From contig NZ_KB891316.1 in assembly GCF_000373385.1 (NCBI RefSeq), positions 62,001-126,000 of the forward strand: a DNA stretch of 64,000 nucleotides, given 5' to 3'. A program made the translations under genes and the position numbers. The notes under the pieces were generated by a model. It saw only the letters and a program-made list of their open reading frames with translations, searched no databases and was not told where the DNA came from. The stretch comes from Thiobacillus thioparus DSM 505. GTDB lineage: Bacteria; Pseudomonadota; Gammaproteobacteria; Burkholderiales; Thiobacillaceae. This document shows positions 20,303-29,794 of the stretch, piece by piece (position 1 is the first letter of the stretch; every line of letters starts with the position of its first letter).

Positions 20303-21406
20303 ATGCATGAGCCAGGCAATCCGGGGCTGCGAACGTCCGTCATCGTCCTGGGCGCGGGGGTTTCCGGCCTCAGCGCAGCGCTGGCTTTATTAAAACGCGG
20401 CCATGGCGTCACGCTTCTGGAACGCGGAGACGTAGGGGCCGAGTCGTCGTGGGCGGGCGGGGGGATTCTGTCGCCGCTGCTGCCGTGGGATTACACCGAA
20501 GCGCTCTCCACGCTGGCGCTGCGCTCGATGGCCGGCTATGCGGACTGGGTGGCGGATATCGAGGCATACTGCGGACGCAGTGCCGAATACTGGTGCTGCG
20601 GGATGCAGGTATCGAGCGAACCCCGGATCGACGAGGCACTTGCCTGGTGCGAAACGCATGATCTGACGGCGCAACGCCAATTCACACAGGCAGGCGAAAG
20701 CCTCTGGCTGCCTGATATCGCCCAGGTGCGTAATCCGCGCCTGGTCGCGGCCTTGCGCGAAGCCGTGATACGCCTGGGCGGGATCATCCATGTACACAGC
20801 GCGGTGGAAACGGTCACCATCCGTGCAAAGCATATGGTGGCAGTCCACACGGCACAGGACACGTACACGGCGGATCGGTTCGTCGTAGCTACCGGGGCGT
20901 GGTCAGGCATCGCGCTACCCAATCTAACAGGTGTCCCGAATATCCGTCCGATACGCGGCCAGATGCTGCTATTCAAACAGGAACCCGGCATGCTTGATAC
21001 GATCCTGTACCGCAAGGGTCTGTATCTGATTCCACGCCGCGACGGCCATGTGCTGGCTGGAAGCACGCTGGAAGACGCCGGGTTCGACAAGACCACCGAT
21101 GCACCCACACGCCAGCGCCTGCACGTTGAGGCGGCCGAATTGCTGCCTTCCCTGGAAGAGCTTCAACCCATCAGGCATTGGGCCGGTCTGCGTCCCGGTT
21201 CACCCGACAATCTTCCAGTCATCGACCGCCATCCCGATTTCGACAATGTCTTCGTCAACGTAGGACATTACCGCTATGGCGTCACGTTGGCGCCTGCGTC
21301 GGCAGAGCTCCTGACCGACCTGATGGAGGACACCATGCCAGCCGTCGACCCCGCACCCTATCGTTGGGAAGCTGCGCGCGAACGCGGGTGGACCGACGCA
21401 CTCTAG
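20303..21406 (+). CDS. thiO: FAD-dependent glycine oxidase ThiO-like
   Basis: A 367-residue DAO-family flavoprotein. The Rossmann motif VIVLGAGVSGLSAALALLKRG lies near residues 13-33 (core GAGVSGLSAA), followed by ESSWAGGGILSPLLPWDY, typical of ThiO. The C-terminal end has HWAGLRPGSPDNLPVIDRHP and HYRYGVTLAPASAELL. ThiO oxidises glycine to the imine used for the thiazole of thiamine. No other thi gene is next to it here, so a related amino-acid oxidase remains possible. Confidence 0.85.
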   Translation: MHEPGNPGLRTSVIVLGAGVSGLSAALALLKRGHGVTLLERGDVGAESSWAGGGILSPLLPWDYTEALSTLALRSMAGYADWVADIEAYCGRSAEYWCCGMQVSSEPRIDEALAWCETHDLTAQRQFTQAGESLWLPDIAQVRNPRLVAALREAVIRLGGIIHVHSAVETVTIRAKHMVAVHTAQDTYTADRFVVATGAWSGIALPNLTGVPNIRPIRGQMLLFKQEPGMLDTILYRKGLYLIPRRDGHVLAGSTLEDAGFDKTTDAPTRQRLHVEAAELLPSLEELQPIRHWAGLRPGSPDNLPVIDRHPDFDNVFVNVGHYRYGVTLAPASAELLTDLMEDTMPAVDPAPYRWEAARERGWTDAL

Positions 21407-21559
21407 GTGTTCCCATGGGCAAGCACTCGGCGCGCCCTGACAAGATGGTTTACACTTTGCGCCACTCAAGCCACGCTGCTTCTGCCATGCGATGAAAACA
21501 ATAATCGGTTCGTGCGACCCCATCTATACAAAGGCTGGCAGGAATGACAAGGGTGTCCA

Positions 21560-22486
21560 TTGACTGAGGCAACCGGCAACCGCCCAGCCCTGACGGTCTG
21601 GATCGTCAGCGACGGCAAACCGGGGCATGTCAATCAATCGCTGGGACTGGTCGAGGCACTGGCGCGCGCCACGCCAACCGAAACCCATATGCTTCCCGCC
21701 TTGCCGGCTTGGCGCTCCTGGCTGGCGTTGCTACTGAAGCACATTCCGGGCAAGGCACTTCCCTCCCCCGATCTGATCGTGGGCGCAGGGCACGCCACAC
21801 ACATGACGCTACTGGCGGCACGACGTGCGCGTGGGGGACAGGTCGTCGTCCTGATGAAACCGAGCCTGCCGCGCGCTTGGTTCGACCTCTGCATTGTGCC
21901 CCGGCACGACGGCATCGCAGCTGATATGCGTACGCTCGTGACGGAAGGCGCCCTGAACCGCATGCGCACTGCGGCCAACAGCGATACACATCATGGATTG
22001 CTTCTGATCGGCGGCCTCTCGCCGCATTTCGAATGGGACAGCGACGCCATCCAGCTTCAGATCAAGAGCATCCTCACACGTACACCCGACACGCTATGGA
22101 CGCTCACCACCTCGCGCCGCACGCCGCCCGAATTTCTGGCGGAGCTGCCACCCGCCGCCACCCTGACCGTGGTTCCGCATACCGCGACGTCGCCCGACTG
22201 GCTGCCGGCACAGTTTGCACGATGCGGCATCGTATGGGTCACGCCCGACAGCGCCTCGATGGTGTTCGAAGCCCTGTCGGCAGGTGCCGATGTCGGCGTA
22301 TTCGACCTGCCGGTCAACCCGAAAAGCCGCGTTGGCCAGGCGATCGCACGACTTGCCGATTCGCAACGCATTACCCGCTTCGTGCGCTGGTGCGCGAGCG
22401 GCACGCTCCATCCCAACCTGCACCCGTTGGCCGAGGCCGACCGGTGTGCCGAATGGATTCTTGAATGGCTGAAGAAAAAAAACTGA
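21560..22486 (+). CDS. ELM1/GtrOC1-like family protein, probable glycosyltransferase-related
   Basis: A 308-residue soluble protein whose core begins LTVWIVSDGKPGHVNQSLG, the hallmark of the ELM1 family. VGAGHATHMTLLAARR, VLMKPSLPRAWFDLCIVPRHD and WVTPDSASMVFEALSAG follow and look like a GT-B fold with a nucleotide-binding C-terminal half. No clear ATG exists; a TTG at 21560 with AAGGG upstream is the best start. It overlaps the next glycosyltransferase by 22 bases. Family members sit in LPS or glycan loci, but the reaction is not established. Confidence 0.75.
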   Translation: MTEATGNRPALTVWIVSDGKPGHVNQSLGLVEALARATPTETHMLPALPAWRSWLALLLKHIPGKALPSPDLIVGAGHATHMTLLAARRARGGQVVVLMKPSLPRAWFDLCIVPRHDGIAADMRTLVTEGALNRMRTAANSDTHHGLLLIGGLSPHFEWDSDAIQLQIKSILTRTPDTLWTLTTSRRTPPEFLAELPPAATLTVVPHTATSPDWLPAQFARCGIVWVTPDSASMVFEALSAGADVGVFDLPVNPKSRVGQAIARLADSQRITRFVRWCASGTLHPNLHPLAEADRCAEWILEWLKKKN

Positions 22487-23598
22487 CCGTCCTGCAACTG
22501 CTGCCCGCCCTGCAATCCGGCGGCGTCGAACGCGGCACACTCGAAGTAGCGCAGGCCTTGGTGAAGCAAGGCCACCGGGCTCTGGTGATATCGGCAGGCG
22601 GACGGCTGGTTGCCCCCCTGACGAAAACCGGTGCCGAACATTTCACCTGGCCGATCGGCAAGAAATCGCTCAAGACGCTGCTGCTCGTCGGCAAACTGCG
22701 AAAATTCCTGACGGAAGAGAAAGTGGACATCCTCCACGCACGTTCGCGCGTGCCTGCCTGGATCGCTTGGCTGGCCTGGCGCGGCATGAATCCGTCGACT
22801 CGACCGCGTTTCGTCACCACGGTGCATGGCCCCTATTCGGTAAGTGCCTACAGCGCAGTCATGACGAAGGGCGAACGGGTCATCGCCATCTCAAAAATGA
22901 TCATCAATTACATCGTCAGGAATTACCCGAAGGTGCCACAGGAAAATGTGCGCCTGATCTATCGGGGCGTCGACCCCGAGCAATTTCCGTCGGGTTACAC
23001 GCCCCCTGACGACTGGATGCGCCAGTGGCAGCAGGAACATCCCGGCCTGGCAGGCAAGAAAATCCTGTTGCTGCCCGCCCGTCTGACCCGCTGGAAAGGC
23101 CAGACCGACTTTATCGACATGCTGGAACAAGTTCTCAAGACTCGGCCCGATGTCCACGGCCTGATCGTGGGCGAAACCCATCCAAGGAAGCAGGCATTCA
23201 TGGCCGAGTTGGAAGCGCGCAGCAAACGTCTTGGCGTGTGTCAGCATCTGAGTTTCATCAGCCATCGCGCAGACCTTCGGGAAATCATGGCCATCAGCGA
23301 TATTGTGTATTCGCTCTCGCGCGAACCCGAAGCGTTTGGCCGGGTCAGCCTGGAAGCGCTCAGCCTCGGCAAGCCGCTGATCGCCTATGACCACGGGGGT
23401 GTGAAAGAGCAACTGGCGGCCATCCTGCCGGAAGGTGCGGTTCCCGTCGGCGACATCGGCCAGGCCGCCCGGAAAACCCTGCGGTGGCTGGATGCCCCGC
23501 CTCGCGTACCCGAACAGAATCCGTTCACGCTGGAACGCATGCTGACAGCCACGCTCGACGTCTATACCGAGCTCGCCCGCGCACCGCGCACCAAATAA
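22465..23598 (+). CDS. glycosyltransferase family 4 protein
   Basis: A 377-residue GT-B glycosyltransferase. The N-terminal half has LLPALQSGGVERGTLEVAQAL and HARSRVPAWIAW. The C-terminal half has LLLPARLTRWKGQTDFI and SREPEAFGRVSLEALSLGKPLIA, the GT4 EX7E nucleotide-sugar motif. It acts on cytoplasmic-face lipid-linked or LPS-core acceptors (inference). It is coupled to the ELM1-like gene and convergent with the GT10-like gene. Confidence 0.88.
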   Translation: MAEEKKLTVLQLLPALQSGGVERGTLEVAQALVKQGHRALVISAGGRLVAPLTKTGAEHFTWPIGKKSLKTLLLVGKLRKFLTEEKVDILHARSRVPAWIAWLAWRGMNPSTRPRFVTTVHGPYSVSAYSAVMTKGERVIAISKMIINYIVRNYPKVPQENVRLIYRGVDPEQFPSGYTPPDDWMRQWQQEHPGLAGKKILLLPARLTRWKGQTDFIDMLEQVLKTRPDVHGLIVGETHPRKQAFMAELEARSKRLGVCQHLSFISHRADLREIMAISDIVYSLSREPEAFGRVSLEALSLGKPLIAYDHGGVKEQLAAILPEGAVPVGDIGQAARKTLRWLDAPPRVPEQNPFTLERMLTATLDVYTELARAPRTK

Positions 23599-23629
23599 AG
23601 CAGACGCTATCGATACAGATCCGCAGCGG

Positions 23630-24688
23630 TCAGGATTTTCCGCTGATCGCCCCGGGCAGATGGCGCAGCCGTCCCCGGAGCTTGCCATACACGTCCCGAA
23701 ACAGGGTGGCTGGGCTGGACATGCGCATGGCGCGGCGCGACAGAATTGCCGCCCCCGTTTCCGGTTTTGCGCCCTCGCGATGCAGGCGTGCAATTTCACG
23801 AGCGGCCACGGCAAACAGGTTGTATTCGAACATGACACGCCGCTTGGCCTCGACGATCGCCGGCAGGCGCTTGTCGAATTCACGGTTCGCGATCGCCTCT
23901 CGGATCAACGCGGCGGCTCCAGCCGCGTCATGGATATCGATACGGATAAAACTTTCTTCCGGAAAATACGCCTCCAGATTGGGGCAGCCACAGTAGAAAG
24001 GCAGCGCCAGCCCCAGGAAGGGATCGGCAATCTTTTCCGTCCAGTGGTGCTCGCCGATATAGTTTTCGATCGCGACGTGGTAACGATAGGCGCGAAGGCA
24101 GTCGGCCTTGTCGTCGAGCGGCCGTGCGCTGTGGCGGCCGAACGTATCGAGCTCGGGCATCAACTCCACCAGCTCGCGCATGAAGCGCGCACGGTGATAG
24201 TGCAAGGTATGCCGCATCGCCTTGGGCGAATACACCATCGAGACATTGCGGGATTTGTCTTGTGGCGATTCGCCCAGGATGTCGTCGAACGGCACGGTCC
24301 GATGCCGTCCCACCCCGTAGAACCAATGCAGCGCCGACTGCGAGTAAATCCGGTTGGGGTGCCGCAACGCCCACTCGGGCTGGCTGGTCAGCACCGCACC
24401 GAACTGTCGCGCATAGTCATTGCCATAAATCTTGACGGACGAAGGCTCCATGGTCACCAGCAGCGTATGCTCGTGCGGGCAGGCCAGCGGCTCGCGGCTG
24501 ACTTTCTTTGCCTCCCCCGGTCTCGCGGGCACGTCGTCGTAGACCAGCAACCAGTCGTAATCCCGCGCCTCACGCTCGAAGACGAATTCGCATTCGCCCC
24601 ATACGGGCTCATTGTGGGGAAATTGGTGAAGCCAGGTCGACGTGGGCGTGGAACTGATCACTTTGACGCGTAGCCGCGACTTGGTCAT
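23630..24688 (-). CDS. GT10 (fucosyltransferase-like) family glycosyltransferase
   Basis: A 352-residue protein whose second half has YHVAIENYIGEHHWTEKIADPFL and LPFYCGCPNLEAYFPEESFIRID. This matches the GT10 C-terminal pattern (E-N...T-E-K...P-Y-G...SFI) that binds GDP-fucose in alpha-1,3-fucosyltransferases. MEPSSVKIY lies in the first half. The donor here is unproven. The ATG at 24686-24688 (MTKSRLRVKV) lies nine bases after the GT9 gene stop; a longer in-frame extension runs through the GT9 gene and is dropped. Confidence 0.75.
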   Translation of the reverse strand: MTKSRLRVKVISSTPTSTWLHQFPHNEPVWGECEFVFEREARDYDWLLVYDDVPARPGEAKKVSREPLACPHEHTLLVTMEPSSVKIYGNDYARQFGAVLTSQPEWALRHPNRIYSQSALHWFYGVGRHRTVPFDDILGESPQDKSRNVSMVYSPKAMRHTLHYHRARFMRELVELMPELDTFGRHSARPLDDKADCLRAYRYHVAIENYIGEHHWTEKIADPFLGLALPFYCGCPNLEAYFPEESFIRIDIHDAAGAAALIREAIANREFDKRLPAIVEAKRRVMFEYNLFAVAAREIARLHREGAKPETGAAILSRRAMRMSSPATLFRDVYGKLRGRLRHLPGAISGKS

Positions 24689-24696
24689 GGTCGGCC

Positions 24697-25788
24697 TCAG
24701 AAGCTGCGCAAACTGCCGGGGAGGTCCTGCCCGGCCTTCAGGTTGCCAGCGATGAGGTTCGGCAATTCTGCCGCCAACCATTCCGGCGTGATCGCTTTCA
24801 TGCAGGCATGGGTGTCCGGATTGCTACAGGTCTTGGCATAGCAACTGATGCACGGCAGCTCGGCCTGGATCGCAACAACCCGCGGCCCGATCGGCTTGAC
24901 CCGACGCGGGTCGGTCGGGCCGCACAGAACAAGCAAGGGCCTGTCGGCTATCGAGGCGAAATGTGCGGTGCCGGTGTCATTGCCGACGACTGCGGCAGCG
25001 CCTGCGCACAGCGGCGCAATATCCAGTAACTGGAGCCGGCCATTCAGATTGACCACCCATTCCCCGAGGGTCGCGATTTCAGCGCAGACATCCACCTCGT
25101 CCGGCCCGCCGATCAGGACGATCTTTTCCATACCCTGCTGGTGCAGCCGTTGCGCCAGTTCGGCAAAACGCTGCGTGCCCCAACGTTTCAGCGGGTGTGC
25201 GGCAGCCGCCCCGGGCAGCAGCACGACGTAATCATTCTCGCCGAGGCCATGTTCACGCCGCAACTGCTCGATGAACGGTGCACGGTCCGGTGCGGGATAC
25301 AGCACCGGATGCAAGGTTCGCGTGGGGATGCCGATCGCCTGTAATACCGACTGCATCATCGGGAACGCATGGGCTCGAGGATCGCGCAGCGCCGGCTGAT
25401 GTGTATAGGGAAGGCCCCCGCGGTTGCCGACGCGGATGCGCGGCGCACGGCCAGCAAGCCAGAGCAGCGTGAGCAGGAAACGGGAATGATCCGAGCGTTG
25501 CAGGTCGACGACCAGATCGTAATGCCCGGCACGTATTTTCTTGAGCCACGCGAGGCTATTGGCCCAACGCCGGGTTTTACTGCGCACGTCGATCGCCCAT
25601 ACCTCGGAAAAACGCGGATCGTGCGCAAACAGGCCGCTGCAGTTGGGCTGCGTGTTGAGATGTATCTCGGCGTGCGGCAAGGCACGCGCAATGTCTTCCA
25701 TGAGTGCGCTGGCGGTCACCACGTCGCCCAGCGCACTCCACTTGATGACCAGGACACGCCGGATCCTGTCGAGTTGTACCGCATTCAT
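24697..25788 (-). CDS. glycosyltransferase family 9 (heptosyltransferase-like)
   Basis: A 363-residue GT-B protein of the ADP-heptose:LPS heptosyltransferase family. Signs are VLVIKWSALGDVVTASALM at the start, LLPGAAAAHPLKRWGTQRFAEL, VGNDTGTAHFASIADRPLLVL and a cysteine-rich C-terminal CISCYAKTCSNPDTHACMKAI. It may build LPS core or transfer another sugar onto the glycan. It overlaps the upstream dehydratase gene by four bases. Confidence 0.87.
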   Translation of the reverse strand: MNAVQLDRIRRVLVIKWSALGDVVTASALMEDIARALPHAEIHLNTQPNCSGLFAHDPRFSEVWAIDVRSKTRRWANSLAWLKKIRAGHYDLVVDLQRSDHSRFLLTLLWLAGRAPRIRVGNRGGLPYTHQPALRDPRAHAFPMMQSVLQAIGIPTRTLHPVLYPAPDRAPFIEQLRREHGLGENDYVVLLPGAAAAHPLKRWGTQRFAELAQRLHQQGMEKIVLIGGPDEVDVCAEIATLGEWVVNLNGRLQLLDIAPLCAGAAAVVGNDTGTAHFASIADRPLLVLCGPTDPRRVKPIGPRVVAIQAELPCISCYAKTCSNPDTHACMKAITPEWLAAELPNLIAGNLKAGQDLPGSLRSF

Positions 25789-27620
25789 GCTGGAGACAAT
25801 TGGGGTTGATATTCCGGCACCCAGGTCTTCAACTGGCGTTTGACTGTCGCCTCATCGTAAGCGCCCGGATAGGCAAGCCAAGCCAGGCATTCGGCATACC
25901 AGTCAGCATCTGCCCTGCGTGCTTTGGCCACCCGTAACTTGGGATGCGGCGTCGGCAGGGTGGATTCGTCATCGGCAAGCAATTCCTCGTAAAGCTTTTC
26001 GCCGGGGCGGAGCCCGGTGTATTCGATGCGGATACGGTCTTCGTCCGCACCCGACAACCGAATCATGAGTCGGGCCAATTCGGCAATCCTGACCGGCTCG
26101 CCCATGTCGAGCACGAAAATCTCGCCACCCTCACCCATCAAGCCCGCCTGCAACACCAGCTGAGCCGCTTCGGGAATCGACATGAAATAGCGCATGATGT
26201 CGGGATGGGTCACCGTCACCGGTCCGCCCGCCTCGATCTGCTTCTGGAATTTTGGAATCACACTGCCGGACGAACCGAGCACGTTGCCGAAGCGCACCGA
26301 CACGAAGCGCGTGCCGCCCGGTTGCTGCATCGCCTGGCAGGCCATCTCGGCGAGGCGCTTGGTCGCCCCCATCACATTGGTCGGGTTGACCGCCTTGTCG
26401 GTGGAAATCATCACGAACTTGCCGACACCCTGCGCCTGCGCCGCCGCTGCGACCACCTGCGTGCCGAGCACATTGTTGCGCACGGCTTCCCAAGCATTGT
26501 CATTCTCCATCAACGGTACGTGCTTGTAAGCCGCGGCATGGAACACCACGGCCGGCCGATGCTCGGCCATCACCTGGCTCAGCCAGACTGCATTCTTCAC
26601 GTCGCCGATCACCGGCACAATTTTCAGTTGGGAAAAATGCTGCGGCAACTCCTGCTCCATCGCATACAGTGCCAGTTCGGACTGCTCGAACAGAACCAGT
26701 TTCGCCGGGACAAAGCGTGCAATCTGGCGGCACAGTTCCGAACCGATCGAGCCGCCGGCACCGGTCACCATCACCACCTGGCCGGTCAGCAACTGGTGCA
26801 GGCCGCTGTCGTCGAGCTGCACCGGGTCGCGTCCCAGCAGGTCGTCAAGTTCGACACGACGCAGGCTGGACACCGACACCCGGCCCGCCACCAGATCCTC
26901 GAGCGACGGGATGGTCATCACGTTCAACCCGGCTTCGGTACAGAGTTGGGTGATGCGCTTGCGCACGGCGTGCGCGGCCGACGGCAACGCCAGCACGATG
27001 TCGTCCACCTCCATTTTCTTCGCGCAGGCCACAACATCGTCCAACGCGCCCAGAACAGGAAGGCCCTGCACCAGCCGCCCCTGTTTGTCGCGATTGTCAT
27101 CCAGCAGACCGACCACGTGAAAACCCGCCGGATTCCGCGCCAGTTCGCGCAGCAGAAAATCCGCCGCCGAACCTGCGCCAGCCACCAATACCGGCTTGCT
27201 GTCCGGACGCAACACGCTGGCAAGCCGGTGCTCCTTCCACGCCCGATAGGCCAGGCGGCTGCCTCCCATCACGATCACCAACAGCAACGGATCGAGAATC
27301 AGCACCGAACGCGGGACCACCGCGTGGACACGGAACAGGATCAGCGTCACGGGAACCAGCAGCGCAGCCAGACCCACCGCCAGCACGATGCGCTTGAGAT
27401 CGGGCAGGCTGGCGAAACGCCAGATGCCGCGATACAGACCGAAGCGCCAGAACACCACGGCCTGCAACGGCACCACCCAGGCCAGCGTGGACAGGGCCGC
27501 CTCCTGGAACTCGGGCGGCATCGCCAGATTGAAGCGCAGCCAGTAGGCACCCATCCAGGCGAAAGCCGCCACCAGGATGTCGTGCAGGATGATGATGGCG
27601 GTGCGGGGATTAACGTTCAT
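25785..27620 (-). CDS. membrane UDP-GlcNAc 4,6-dehydratase, PglF/WbpM/CapD type
   Basis: A 611-residue protein with four N-terminal membrane helices, a first Rossmann-like CoA-binding domain (VLVAGAGSAADFLLREL) and a C-terminal SDR domain. The SDR has MVTGAGGSIGSELCRQ, and catalytic TDK at about 407-409 followed by Met at 417 (NVMGATKR) instead of Tyr, the mark of the PglF/WbpM class. It makes the UDP-4-keto-6-deoxy sugar for bacillosamine- or FucNAc-type initiating sugars. It overlaps the WecA-like gene by 11 bases, which fits initiation of the glycan. Confidence 0.9.
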   Translation of the reverse strand: MNVNPRTAIIILHDILVAAFAWMGAYWLRFNLAMPPEFQEAALSTLAWVVPLQAVVFWRFGLYRGIWRFASLPDLKRIVLAVGLAALLVPVTLILFRVHAVVPRSVLILDPLLLVIVMGGSRLAYRAWKEHRLASVLRPDSKPVLVAGAGSAADFLLRELARNPAGFHVVGLLDDNRDKQGRLVQGLPVLGALDDVVACAKKMEVDDIVLALPSAAHAVRKRITQLCTEAGLNVMTIPSLEDLVAGRVSVSSLRRVELDDLLGRDPVQLDDSGLHQLLTGQVVMVTGAGGSIGSELCRQIARFVPAKLVLFEQSELALYAMEQELPQHFSQLKIVPVIGDVKNAVWLSQVMAEHRPAVVFHAAAYKHVPLMENDNAWEAVRNNVLGTQVVAAAAQAQGVGKFVMISTDKAVNPTNVMGATKRLAEMACQAMQQPGGTRFVSVRFGNVLGSSGSVIPKFQKQIEAGGPVTVTHPDIMRYFMSIPEAAQLVLQAGLMGEGGEIFVLDMGEPVRIAELARLMIRLSGADEDRIRIEYTGLRPGEKLYEELLADDESTLPTPHPKLRVAKARRADADWYAECLAWLAYPGAYDEATVKRQLKTWVPEYQPQLSPA

Positions 27621-28584
27621 TACGGGATCGATGCCAGCGCCAGTCGATGGCGCGAAAAATCAGCAGATAGCTTGTCGCCGACAGTATAAGCACCCACACG
27701 GCGCACAGCGGCAGAATCAGCAACACGAATGCCAGCGCGGCAACCACCAGCATCAGGGCATAGGCTGCCAGGGCGAGTTGGCGGTGCGACGCTCCCAGCA
27801 ATACCACGCGCTGATAATAATGCGAACGATGCGCCTGCCAGATCTTTTCACCGCGCAGGCCCCGCCGTGCGAGCGTCACGCTGGCATCGACGATGAAGGG
27901 CGAAAACACCAGCAGCGGAAACAACCAGGGCCATACGTTTTGTCGCGCCCCAAGGATGCCGAACGTGGCCGCCATGAATCCCAGCGGGATCGATCCGGCA
28001 TCGCCCATGAACACGCGCGCGGGCGGAAAGTTGAAGTACAGGAACGCCAGCGCCGCCGCCGCAATCGCAGCGCAGAATACGGCCAGTCCATGAGCGTCCC
28101 CCATCCACGCGGCCAGCGCCAGCGCACCGAAGCCGATGACCGCCATGCCGCCTGCCAGGCCGTCCGAACCATCCATGAAATTGTAGAGATTGGTCATCCA
28201 TACCGTCGCCAGCGTGCCCACCAGCAGGGCCCAGCCGGTGAGCCCCAGCGCCAGCAGGCAGCCTGCCGCCGCGAGGAAATGTGCCGAGAAACGCACCCGC
28301 ACCGACAATCCCCGCAGGTCGTCGAGCAGCGACACGGCGGCCAGCGCGAACGCCCCCAGGCCCACCGGCAGCAAGGTGCCATCGCCGCCCCACAGGCTCG
28401 CGGCCCCCACTCCTGCCATGATGCCCAGCCCGCCAACGCGTGGCGTCGGCGTGGCATGCAGCGAACGGGCGTTGGGGTGGTCCATCGGCAGGCGTTCCCC
28501 ACGCCGCAGCAGCCAGGCCAGCGTCAACCAGCACAGCAGGAAAGCGGCGAGCGGAGCTCCCCATGCGTCAACACTCATCTGCAT
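27610..28584 (-). CDS. MraY/WecA family undecaprenyl-phosphate sugar-phosphate transferase (WbpL-like)
   Basis: A 324-residue polytopic protein with about ten hydrophobic segments. Conserved loops are DHPNARSLHATPTPRVGGLG near the start, SLLDDLRGLS, NLYNFMDGSDGLAGG, and FMGDAGSIPLGFMAA. These are the nucleotide- and metal-binding loops of polyprenyl-phosphate N-acetylhexosamine-1-phosphate transferases. It should start the lipid-linked glycan. The WbpL-WbpM style pairing with the overlapping dehydratase supports an N-acetylated 6-deoxy hexosamine as first sugar (inference). Confidence 0.9.
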   Translation of the reverse strand: MQMSVDAWGAPLAAFLLCWLTLAWLLRRGERLPMDHPNARSLHATPTPRVGGLGIMAGVGAASLWGGDGTLLPVGLGAFALAAVSLLDDLRGLSVRVRFSAHFLAAAGCLLALGLTGWALLVGTLATVWMTNLYNFMDGSDGLAGGMAVIGFGALALAAWMGDAHGLAVFCAAIAAAALAFLYFNFPPARVFMGDAGSIPLGFMAATFGILGARQNVWPWLFPLLVFSPFIVDASVTLARRGLRGEKIWQAHRSHYYQRVVLLGASHRQLALAAYALMLVVAALAFVLLILPLCAVWVLILSATSYLLIFRAIDWRWHRSRNER

Positions 28585-28633
28585 TTACTTGTGGCCTATC
28601 GCTATTTTTGCGCCAGCACGTGAGCCGGTCGCA

Positions 28634-29794
28634 TCACAGGAGTCGATATTGGCGAGCAAATCGTCGAATTGTATCAATCTGCAGCGCCACAACCTTGTGC
28701 TCGTCGTAAAGCCGCAGGGCACGCTTGCGGCCGGCCTCGCCCATGGCATGCGCCTCGGCCGGAGCTTGCAGCATACGGGCGAAGGCCTGAGTGAGCGCTG
28801 ACGCGTCGCGCGCGGGAACAAGCAGGCCGGTTTCGTTAGCCACTACTTCCTCGCGCGACCCGCGGATGTCGGTGGCCACCACCGGCAAGCCCGACATCAT
28901 CGCTTCGATGATGGTGCGGGGCATTCCTTCACGGTAAGAAGGCAGGCAGAACACATCCATCGCCCCCATCAGGTCTGGAATGTCCTTCCGCATGCCGGGC
29001 AGAACCAGCCTTGCCCCCAAACTGCTGCTGGCACGCTTCAAGGCATCGTCCATCGGGTCTGCATGGTCGCTCGCCAGCCGTTCACCAATCAGCAAGAAAT
29101 ATACGTTTGGAAGGTCCTTCGCCAGCATTTCGGCAGCAGCCAGAAATTCGCGTACCCCCTTTTCCCCGACCAAACGTCCCACCATGCCGATCACTGGCAC
29201 GTCTGTGGGCAGGCCCAGTTCCGCCCTCACCTCGCTGCGCGGTCGTCTTGTACCTGGATCGAAGCTGTCTGGATCCACACCATTGCCTACGGCCAGAACC
29301 CGTTCTGGAGGCAGCAACTTTTCTTCGACAGCCGTTTGTGCATCCTCACTGCTCTGGGTAAACAGCAGATCGGTAAACCAGCCGCCTATCCTTTCCATTT
29401 CCACGAACAGCCGCCGCTTCCAGGCAGGCATCGCGTCGTGGAAATAAAACCCATGCGCGGTATAAACCACCATCGGCACCCCTGCCAACCGTGCAGCCAT
29501 ACGTCCGATCAGCGCCGCCACCGGCGTATGCGCATGCAGCAGATCAAAGTGTTCCTGCCGGAACAAACGATACAGACGCCAGAAAGGCAGCATCAGACGC
29601 AGCGGATTGAGACTGCGCGGAATGTTCACGGTCCTGATGGCATAGCCGCTCTGACGCAAGTGGGAAATAGCCGGTCCATCCGAACACACCGACACCACCT
29701 CCCAACCCACGGCTATCATGCCGTCCACCAACGGCAACAGGAACTTGTCTAGCGTAAAGTCCACCGCGCAGAGTTGGCATACTTTCAATGCCAT
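28634..29794 (-). CDS. glycosyltransferase family 4 protein
   Basis: A 386-residue GT-B enzyme. Start MALKVCQLCAVDFTLDKFL; then HAHTPVAALIGRMAARLAGVP, HGFYFHDAMPAWKR, VIGMVGRLVGEKGVREFL, and LPSYREGMPRTIIEAMMSGLPVV with the GT4 EX7E motif. It resembles enzymes adding the second sugar to undecaprenyl-linked glycans (PglA/WbpT-like). The ATG at 29792-29794 overlaps the asparagine-synthase stop by ten bases; upstream in-frame codons lie inside that gene. Confidence 0.88.
   Translation of the reverse strand: MALKVCQLCAVDFTLDKFLLPLVDGMIAVGWEVVSVCSDGPAISHLRQSGYAIRTVNIPRSLNPLRLMLPFWRLYRLFRQEHFDLLHAHTPVAALIGRMAARLAGVPMVVYTAHGFYFHDAMPAWKRRLFVEMERIGGWFTDLLFTQSSEDAQTAVEEKLLPPERVLAVGNGVDPDSFDPGTRRPRSEVRAELGLPTDVPVIGMVGRLVGEKGVREFLAAAEMLAKDLPNVYFLLIGERLASDHADPMDDALKRASSSLGARLVLPGMRKDIPDLMGAMDVFCLPSYREGMPRTIIEAMMSGLPVVATDIRGSREEVVANETGLLVPARDASALTQAFARMLQAPAEAHAMGEAGRKRALRLYDEHKVVALQIDTIRRFARQYRLL

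Noticed and set aside
21416-21495. 26-codon plus-strand frame between thiO and the ELM1-like gene
   Set aside because: No convincing ribosome site, no hydrophobic or conserved pattern; probably chance.
25944-27689. 581-residue plus-strand frame
   Set aside because: Antisense to the PglF-type dehydratase; His- and Arg-rich with no recognisable domain.
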